Source: Treponema sp. (lineage in GTDB: Bacteria; Spirochaetota; Spirochaetia; Treponematales; Breznakiellaceae). Taken from it: a DNA stretch of 5,660 nucleotides. The translations under genes and the position numbers were made by a program. The notes below the pieces were generated by a model, which was not told the origin of the DNA, did not search any database, and saw only the letters and a list, made by a program, of their open reading frames with translations. The DNA lies in assembly GCA_009776715.1 (NCBI GenBank), contig WRNF01000028.1, forward strand, positions 1-5,660. The letters are read 5' to 3'. Shown piece by piece: positions 1-3,539 of this stretch. Each line of letters opens with the position of its first letter. Position 1 is the stretch's first letter.

Positions 1-421
1 TGTCAGTATCGGCCACATTGCGCAGGGTAAATATGCGCATTGAGTGTGCGTCAATATTGGGCGGTTTGATGGGCGCGCCTCCGGGGGCTAAAATCAGCTT
101 GTCATAACATTCGTTATATATTTCGCCTGTCTGGTTATTTTTCACCGCAACTGTTTTTGTTTTAGGATCAATAGACAGTACTTCGCTTTGAATTCTTACA
201 TCAACATTAAAGCGCTGGCGGAAACTTTCGGGGGTTTGCAGCAGCAGTGCCTCACGGTCAGGTATCACTCCTCCGATAAAATAAGGCAGGCCGCAGTTGG
301 CAAAAGAAATGTGTTCCCCGCGTTCAAATATTATTATTTCTGAATTTTCATCCAGCCTGCGAAGACGTGCTGCTGCTGTTGCTCCGCCCGCTACTCCGCC
401 AACGATTAAAATTTTTTTCAT
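1..421 (-). CDS. cdr: CoA-disulfide reductase-type FAD/NAD(P)H oxidoreductase, N-terminal part (partial)
   Basis: The 140 visible residues are the FAD-binding N-terminus of a pyridine nucleotide-disulfide oxidoreductase; the gene runs off the left edge. Seen: a dinucleotide-binding start MKKILIVGGVAGG (Gly8, Gly9, Gly12, Gly13), an acidic/basic end to the second strand (IIIFERG, 29-35), the motif SFANCGLPY with a single Cys43, and LILAPGGAPIKP (109-120), the second FAD-contact region. A lone Cys in SFxNCGLPY, rather than a CxxxxC pair, is typical of CoA-disulfide reductases and related NADH oxidase/persulfide reductase enzymes, in which that Cys forms a mixed disulfide with CoA. Expected role: cytoplasmic NAD(P)H-dependent reduction of CoA disulfide or a related thiol substrate. 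The start lies 6 bases after the ferritin stop codon, with no Shine-Dalgarno site in the gap, so translation is probably coupled to the ferritin gene. Some homologues carry a C-terminal rhodanese domain; that part is outside the window, so the exact subtype is open. Confidence 0.88.
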   Translation of the reverse strand, partial: MKKILIVGGVAGGATAAARLRRLDENSEIIIFERGEHISFANCGLPYFIGGVIPDREALLLQTPESFRQRFNVDVRIQSEVLSIDPKTKTVAVKNNQTGEIYNECYDKLILAPGGAPIKPPNIDAHSMRIFTLRNVADTD

Positions 422-427
422 AAATTT

Positions 428-961
428 TTATGCAATACCGCTCAATTTGCTGTCAGTTGGGAAGGGATTGTTGAACACCCTTGTTATAAGTTCATTGTCA
501 AGGGTTAAAAGCAGGCCTTTATCATCGCCAATCATTTTAATTTTACTTAAAATTTCTTCTGCATTGGCTTCTTCTTCAACCTGCTCATTCACATACCACA
601 TTATAAATTGATAGCAGGCGTGGTCGTTTTCCTGCATAGCAAGAGTTGCAATATTGTTTATGCTTTCCGTTACTTTTTGCTCATGGGCAAGAACTTTTTC
701 AAAAACATCTTCAACTCCGGTAAATGAAATCGGCGGCTGTGCTATTGACGCAAAATACGGAATTACACCTCGATCAAGAATATACTGGTATATGTGAATA
801 CCGTGAGCCATTTCTTCCTTTGCCTGAACAAACAGCCAGTTAGCAAACCCTTTTAAAGCGGCATTTTCCGCAAAAGCCGACATGGAATGATACAGATATG
901 CCGAATAATATTCTGCATTCACCTGATCACTTAATGCTTTGGTTAATTTTTCATTTAACAT
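428..961 (-). CDS. ftnA: Bacterial non-haem ferritin (FtnA type)
   Basis: A complete 177-residue ferritin, the usual length for bacterial FtnA. Ferritins of this type form 24-subunit cytoplasmic shells that oxidise Fe(II) and store it as a ferric mineral. All expected ferroxidase residues are present at the classical numbering: Glu17, Tyr24, Glu50, His53, Glu94, Gln127 and Glu130, plus the third-site residues Glu49, Glu126 and Glu129. The motifs are NAEYYSAYLY (15-24), AKEEMAHG (47-54) and NEQVEEE (125-131). There is no Met haem ligand pattern of bacterioferritin and no Dps-like layout. The start at 961 is supported by AGGAG at 970-974, 8 bases before the ATG. An extended -10 promoter lies about 80 bases upstream. 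The CoA-disulfide-reductase-type gene follows after 6 bases, so the two are almost certainly one operon for iron storage and redox defence. I saw no clear Fur or PerR operator. Confidence 0.96.
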   Translation of the reverse strand: MLNEKLTKALSDQVNAEYYSAYLYHSMSAFAENAALKGFANWLFVQAKEEMAHGIHIYQYILDRGVIPYFASIAQPPISFTGVEDVFEKVLAHEQKVTESINNIATLAMQENDHACYQFIMWYVNEQVEEEANAEEILSKIKMIGDDKGLLLTLDNELITRVFNNPFPTDSKLSGIA

Positions 962-969
962 AATATCTT

Positions 970-974
970 CTCCT
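970..974 (-). promoter_or_regulatory. Ribosome binding site of the ferritin gene
   Basis: On the minus strand this reads AGGAG inside a purine-rich stretch, 8 bases before the ATG at 961. It fixes the ferritin start and shows that this genome uses Shine-Dalgarno initiation. That makes its absence before the genes starting at 421 and 2935 notable. Confidence 0.8.
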
Positions 975-1038
975 CTCTGAAAATTTCTTTGTTTTAATCA
1001 ATAGCAGACTTACGGTAACACCTACGCCCACTATTTCA

Positions 1039-1069
1039 AGTATAACATAAATTAATACCGTTTGCACAA
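1039..1069 (-). promoter_or_regulatory. Putative promoter of the ferritin-flavoprotein operon
   Basis: On the minus strand an extended -10 element, TGTTATACT, ends at 1039 (hexamer TATACT at 1039-1044, TG at 1046-1047). A weak -35-like TTGTGC lies at 1064-1069, with a 19-base spacer. The expected transcript start near 1032 gives a leader of about 70 bases before the ferritin ATG. The extended -10 makes the weak -35 and long spacer tolerable. A second TATACT lies further upstream at 1165-1170 with only a poor -35, so a second start is possible but weaker. Based on consensus matching by eye. Confidence 0.5.
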
Positions 1070-1184
1070 GTGTCACTGAAATAAAGTATTATGGCGAGGC
1101 TCTTGCAAAACTCTTGAAAAAAATGAATCTTATAAAGCGTTTGTAAATGGTAACAATTAGGCATAGTATAAAAAGCCAGCACAA

Positions 1185-1300
1185 GGTGATGAATCGCATA
1201 AAACTCTGTAACAACTCACCGCCTTTCGGCGGATAGTGTTTCACTGGTCTATGGCGATCGCTTCGCTCACTCCCACTCCATGTTCCACCTGCACTTTTTT
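1185..1300 (-). other. GC-richer structured intergenic block, function unknown
   Basis: Within the 356-base gene-free stretch between the ferritin start and tRNA-Pro, this part is clearly richer in G and C than its flanks and holds several short inverted repeats. At 1219-1232 the minus strand reads CCGCC-GAAA-GGCGG, a 5-bp stem closed by a GNRA-type tetraloop. At 1235-1245 lies AGTG-AAA-CACT. Around 1253-1266 lies the palindrome GCGATCGC next to GCGAAGC, a sequence known to form a very stable DNA mini-hairpin. GGTGA at 1185-1189 can pair with TCACC at 1216-1220, which would exclude the first hairpin. No good open frame covers it. It could be a dispersed repeat, the 3' tail of the tRNA-Pro transcript or a small RNA. 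Nothing here decides which. Confidence 0.35.
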
Positions 1301-1317
1301 ACAGTAACTGTATTCAT

Positions 1318-1390
1318 TCGGAAGGGGGGGATTTGAACCCCCGACATCGAGTTCCCAAAACTCGTGGCTTAACCACTGGCCTACCCTCCG
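1318..1390 (-). tRNA. tRNA-Pro (anticodon UGG)
   Basis: A complete 73-base cloverleaf on the minus strand. The acceptor CGGAGGG pairs with CCTTCCG (one G-U). The anticodon stem CGAGT/ACTCG encloses the loop TTTGGGA, with anticodon TGG at 1355-1357. The T arm is GGGGG-TTCAAAT-CCCCC, and the discriminator is A. C1-G72 and A73 fit bacterial proline tRNA, and G37 after G36 fits TrmD methylation. UGG can read all or most CCN codons. The bases after the discriminator are not CCA, so the end must be added by the CCA-adding enzyme. No run of T follows the gene. Confidence 0.97.
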
Positions 1391-1414
1391 GATTGAGTAA
1401 TAATTAAATATAAT

Positions 1415-1450
1415 GAACCTCTAAAACCCAATTGAGATTTTTAGAGGTTC
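1415..1450 (-). terminator. Strong hairpin after the HD-GYP gene, probable terminator
   Basis: A perfect 12-bp inverted repeat: GAACCTCTAAAA at 1415-1426 matches TTTTAGAGGTTC at 1439-1450, around a 12-base loop. On the minus strand it lies about 90 bases after the HD-GYP stop codon. It is followed by an AT-rich tail (ATTATATTTAATTATTA) rather than a clean run of T, so intrinsic termination may be imperfect. It also lies only 24 bases before tRNA-Pro. It may instead shape or attenuate a transcript that continues into the tRNA. Confidence 0.55.
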
Positions 1451-1486
1451 CTTGGAGAAAATTGTTAACTCCTTGCTACATAAGAA

Positions 1487-1515
1487 ATTATAATATTCTC
1501 TATAAGGTATGAAAA
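1487..1515 (-). promoter_or_regulatory. Candidate promoter upstream of the hairpin and tRNA-Pro
   Basis: On the minus strand TATAAT (1487-1492) is a perfect -10 hexamer, with TTTTCA (1510-1515) 17 bases upstream as a 4-of-6 match to the -35. The predicted start is near 1480. The transcript would pass through the 12-bp hairpin at 1415-1450 and then tRNA-Pro, or stop at the hairpin as an RNA of about 70 bases. AT-rich intergenic DNA gives TATAAT by chance quite often, so this is tentative. Confidence 0.35.
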
Positions 1516-1537
1516 ATCCTAATAATTTTACACAACT

Positions 1538-2935
1538 TCATAATTCCTGGACAAATTTTGAAAAAATATCGAAGAGAATAATGTCCAATTTTGGTTTTTT
1601 TAAAATAAATTCTTCTTCCATCATTTTTATAGCTTCATCCGGAGTCATGGCTTTTCGGTATTTTCTGTTAGGATCAGTAAGGCTGTCAAATACATCTATT
1701 ATTTCCAGCATTTTTGCCGGAAAAAAGGAAAGCGACTCACAGTCAATTACCGATTCTTTTTCAAAACAAATACAGGAATTTTGTCCTGCCATAGGGTTGC
1801 TTTTTTTGTACTGCTCAAGGTAAGAACGGAAATATCCATAACCTGAAGGGTCTCCGTAATATTCGTGATGATATCCTGCAATAAGACCAGCATCCCGCGG
1901 GTAATTTGTTTTATTCATAATTGACGTATAACCCACTTTAACATGTTCTACAACAATTTCTCGGTTATATGCTGATTCGCCTTCATGATACTCAACTGCC
2001 GCTGCTTTTCCAATATCGTGAATTAAAAAACCCACTGCCCAATTAAAAAAATCGTTTTCTGGAATTGCCCTCATTCCTCCTAAAAATACTTTTTCTAAAG
2101 TTATAACATCCGGATGAACATTGGGCAGCAGAGATCGATAAAAATCCTTGTATTTTTTTTCAAAAGAAATTCTTAATTTGGAAATAGTGTGAGAAGTAGA
2201 CACCAATTTATTATAATAAGAAAGAAAGGCAAGCCCGTTAACATATACGCGGATCATATGCTGAATAATGGTGCCATTGGACTTTGCAACCAGTGATTGA
2301 ATTAATTCATCATTAAAAATGTCAGCCGATACCAATTGGGTTGAAGATTTTACTAAATCGCGGGTAGAATCGACAAGATTCTGTGTCTGTTTTTTTGCCT
2401 CGTCGTTTGAAAGGTTCATTGCATTCATCAAAGCTACATGATTATGCAGAACTGTATCCCTTGTCGTATCAACTAACGCTTCCGATATTTGTTCTTTATC
2501 CCCTGGTTTCTGGGAAATCAATACATCCAGCCGTTTTTTATTATCATTAATGTTCTCCAGCCTTTCCGTTTCTGACATTAATGCAATTGTTTTATACTCT
2601 TTGTCAAATTCTTTTTCGGCAAGGTCAATTAATTCGGCATGGTTATCTGTTTTTTCAGGGACAAACTGAATATTGATATTCTTTTCATCTAGTTTTTGAT
2701 GTTCTTGTTTTATTTTATTATAATCTTCGATGTTAAGCATATATTCCCAGGATTCATTTTGCAGCCAGAATTTATTATTATTGCCATGCAAAACCTTAAA
2801 AGAGACATACTTTTTATTTTTATTCTGCAAGTTCATGCAAACAACAGAAACATCTTCCTGTAGACAAACCTTAATATAGTCATTGTTTTCTGCAACAATG
2901 TCACGTAACAAAATAACAGATTTTTTTTCTAACAT
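1538..2935 (-). CDS. Divergent HD-GYP domain protein (probable cyclic-di-GMP phosphodiesterase)
   Basis: A complete 465-residue cytoplasmic protein with no signal peptide or membrane helix. Residues 1-95 form a domain I do not recognise. Residues 100-215 look helical and hold a repeated motif, LVDTTRD (154-160) and LVDSTRD (187-193). The HD-GYP domain spans about 220-440: His226 in QHMIRV, His306-Asp307 in HDIGK, His331, His356-His357-Glu358, then GYG at 365-367 in place of GYP, and IIDVFDSLTD (412-421) with Asp414 and Asp417. HD-GYP enzymes cleave cyclic-di-GMP at a metal centre, and the expected metal ligands look intact. Thr222 stands four residues before His226, where some three-metal members have Glu, so a two-metal centre is my guess. 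About 45 residues separate GYG from the VFDSL segment, more than usual. No Shine-Dalgarno site precedes the ATG, and a -10 box sits 6 bases upstream. The gene is visibly more AT-rich than the kinase and flavoprotein genes. Activity is unproven. Confidence 0.85.
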   Translation of the reverse strand: MLEKKSVILLRDIVAENNDYIKVCLQEDVSVVCMNLQNKNKKYVSFKVLHGNNNKFWLQNESWEYMLNIEDYNKIKQEHQKLDEKNINIQFVPEKTDNHAELIDLAEKEFDKEYKTIALMSETERLENINDNKKRLDVLISQKPGDKEQISEALVDTTRDTVLHNHVALMNAMNLSNDEAKKQTQNLVDSTRDLVKSSTQLVSADIFNDELIQSLVAKSNGTIIQHMIRVYVNGLAFLSYYNKLVSTSHTISKLRISFEKKYKDFYRSLLPNVHPDVITLEKVFLGGMRAIPENDFFNWAVGFLIHDIGKAAAVEYHEGESAYNREIVVEHVKVGYTSIMNKTNYPRDAGLIAGYHHEYYGDPSGYGYFRSYLEQYKKSNPMAGQNSCICFEKESVIDCESLSFFPAKMLEIIDVFDSLTDPNRKYRKAMTPDEAIKMMEEEFILKKPKLDIILFDIFSKFVQEL

Positions 2936-2941
2936 AAGTGA

Positions 2942-2971
2942 ATTATAACCGAATTTTTAATTTTTAATCAA
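2942..2971 (-). promoter_or_regulatory. Promoter of the HD-GYP gene, predicted leaderless
   Basis: On the minus strand a perfect -10 TATAAT lies at 2942-2947 and a -35-like TTGATT (4 of 6) at 2966-2971, with an 18-base spacer. Only 6 bases separate the -10 from the ATG at 2935, so the normal start distance puts +1 on or next to the start codon. The promoter lies between the 3' end of tRNA-Arg (2989) and the gene. Some HD-GYP mRNA could also come from read-through of the tRNA. Confidence 0.6.
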
Positions 2972-2988
2972 GCGGTTTAAGGAAAATT

Positions 2989-3062
2989 TGAGGCTGATAC
3001 GATTCGAACGTACGACCTTCAGATCCGCAATCTGATGCTCTATCCAGCTGAGCTACAACCTC
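2989..3062 (-). tRNA. tRNA-Arg (anticodon GCG)
   Basis: A complete 74-base cloverleaf on the minus strand. The acceptor GAGGTTG pairs with CAGCCTC (one T-G). The D arm is GCTC...GAGC with A at the position-20 arginine identity site. The anticodon stem TCAGA/TCTGA encloses the loop TTGCGGA, with anticodon GCG at 3026-3028. The T arm is GTACG-TTCGAAT-CGTAT, and the discriminator is A. It would read CGC and CGU. Most bacteria use an ACG gene deaminated to ICG for this box, so a G at position 34 is unusual. No CCA is encoded. The perfect stems and the identity base argue against a pseudogene. I found no convincing promoter of its own in the 111 bases upstream, so it may be cotranscribed with the serine tRNAs. 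Confidence 0.95.
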
Positions 3063-3173
3063 TTGTCAATGACCAACCATTTTCTTATTGAAACCGTTTC
3101 GAATCCCCAATGCCTCCGGTTTATTTCAGCCTTTTTAATAAAGGATTAATTTACCGGTTTATTAATGCCGTCT

Positions 3174-3258
3174 CGGAGCAGGGGGGATTCGAACCCCCGG
3201 TGCCTTGCGGCACAACGGTTTTCAAGACCGCCTCCTTCAACCACTCGGACACCGCTCC
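3174..3258 (-). tRNA. tRNA-Ser (anticodon UGA)
   Basis: An 85-base class II tRNA on the minus strand. The acceptor GGAGCGG pairs with CTGCTCC (one G-T), and the discriminator is G. The anticodon loop CTTGAAA has anticodon TGA at 3222-3224, reading UCA and other UCN codons. A long variable arm, GTGCC-GCAA-GGCAC, is the serine hallmark. The T arm is GGGGG-TTCGAAT-CCCCC. No CCA is encoded. Its last 28 bases are identical to those of the neighbouring tRNA-Ser(GCU), which lies 50 bases upstream in the transcription direction. The two probably share the promoter near 3406-3434. Confidence 0.97.
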
Positions 3259-3308
3259 AGTACTTTTCCTTCTTTAAGGAAAGCATTTTCAATAATTAAA
3301 GCCATTTT

Positions 3309-3396
3309 CGGAGCAGGGGGGATTCGAACCCCCGGTACCCTTTCGAGGTACAACTCCTTAGCAGGGAGCCCGATTCAACCGCTCTCGCACCGCTCC
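3309..3396 (-). tRNA. tRNA-Ser (anticodon GCU)
   Basis: An 88-base class II tRNA on the minus strand. The acceptor GGAGCGG pairs with CTGCTCC, and the discriminator is G. The stem CTCC/GGAG encloses the loop CTGCTAA, with anticodon GCT at 3360-3362, reading AGC and AGU. The long variable arm has the stem GTACC/GGTAC. No CCA is encoded. A near-consensus promoter lies directly upstream and would give a 5' leader of only a few bases. It is the first gene of the tRNA group Ser(GCU)-Ser(UGA)-Arg(GCG). Confidence 0.97.
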
Positions 3397-3405
3397 AATA
3401 AGAAA

Positions 3406-3434
3406 AATCTATCTTTTTTTTAAATTCATGTCAA
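3406..3434 (-). promoter_or_regulatory. Promoter of the serine tRNA genes
   Basis: On the minus strand a perfect -35 TTGACA (3429-3434) and a -10 TAGATT (3406-3411, 4 of 6) are separated by exactly 17 bases. The spacer holds a run of eight A. The -10 ends 9 bases before the tRNA-Ser(GCU) 5' end, so the leader would be 2-3 bases. This is the best promoter in the window. A 13-base palindrome lies just upstream at 3438-3450. Confidence 0.75.
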
Positions 3435-3437
3435 TAG

Positions 3438-3468
3438 GATGCATTGCATCATTCAAATACATTAGTAT
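3438..3468. repeat. Two inverted repeats upstream of the tRNA-Ser promoter
   Basis: GATGCA-T-TGCATC at 3438-3450 is a perfect 6-bp inverted repeat around one base, and ATAC-ATTA-GTAT lies at 3457-3468. The first begins 4 bases upstream of the -35 element, a place where an activator could bind or where AT-rich DNA could act as an UP element. No known operator is recognised. Confidence 0.35.
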
Positions 3469-3481
3469 CCCCGTTTATCAG

Positions 3482-3512
3482 AGAATTCAGTGGTTTTAGA
3501 CCACTAAATTCT
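3482..3512 (-). terminator. Hairpin after the kinase gene, probable terminator
   Basis: A long inverted repeat pairs 3482-3494 with 3500-3512: 12 base pairs and one C/A mismatch, around a 5-base loop. It starts 28 bases after the kinase stop codon and is the natural place for its transcript to end before the tRNA promoter. No run of T follows on either strand, so it may be factor-dependent or simply protect the mRNA 3' end. Confidence 0.5.
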
Positions 3513-3539
3513 GCAAAGTCCGACAAACTTCTAAGAGCC

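Noticed and set aside
297..611. Plus-strand open frame of 104 codons
   Set aside because: It is antisense to the ferritin and flavoprotein genes, both certain from their motifs. It has serine-rich, low-sense composition.
1036..1164. Minus-strand 42-codon frame beginning MPNCYHLQTLYK
   Set aside because: No Shine-Dalgarno site precedes it, it overlaps the likely ferritin promoter, and the peptide resembles no family.
1140..1320. Integron attC recombination site
   Set aside because: Spirochaetes can carry integrons, but GTTACA and TGTAAC here do not fit the GTTRRRY/RYYYAAC ends, and no cassette gene or integrase is present.
1509..1823. Plus-strand open frame of 104 codons
   Set aside because: It is a shadow of the HD-GYP gene on the opposite strand, with no recognisable domain.
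2651..2935. PilZ domain at the N-terminus of the HD-GYP protein
   Set aside because: The position and size fit, but the RxxxR and D/NxSxxG cyclic-di-GMP binding motifs are absent.
3055..3070. TTGACA on the minus strand at the tRNA-Arg 5' edge
   Set aside because: It directly abuts the tRNA start, so the matching -10 would fall inside the tRNA. It is most likely coincidence.
3090..3120. Possible tRNA remnant, TTTCGAATCCCC on the plus strand
   Set aside because: It looks like a T loop with one strand of a stem, but the other stem strand does not pair, and no acceptor or anticodon arm lies upstream.
3130..3165. AT-rich inverted repeats between tRNA-Ser(UGA) and tRNA-Arg as a terminator (TTAATAAA/TTTATTAA)
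   Set aside because: The stem is almost pure A-T, has no run of T after it on the minus strand, and is expected by chance in such AT-rich DNA.
3205..3423. Open frame containing GAGGIRTPGTLSRYNSLAGSP on the plus strand
   Set aside because: It runs antisense through the two serine tRNA genes. GGIRTP-type peptides are a well-known artefact of translating tRNA-Ser genes.
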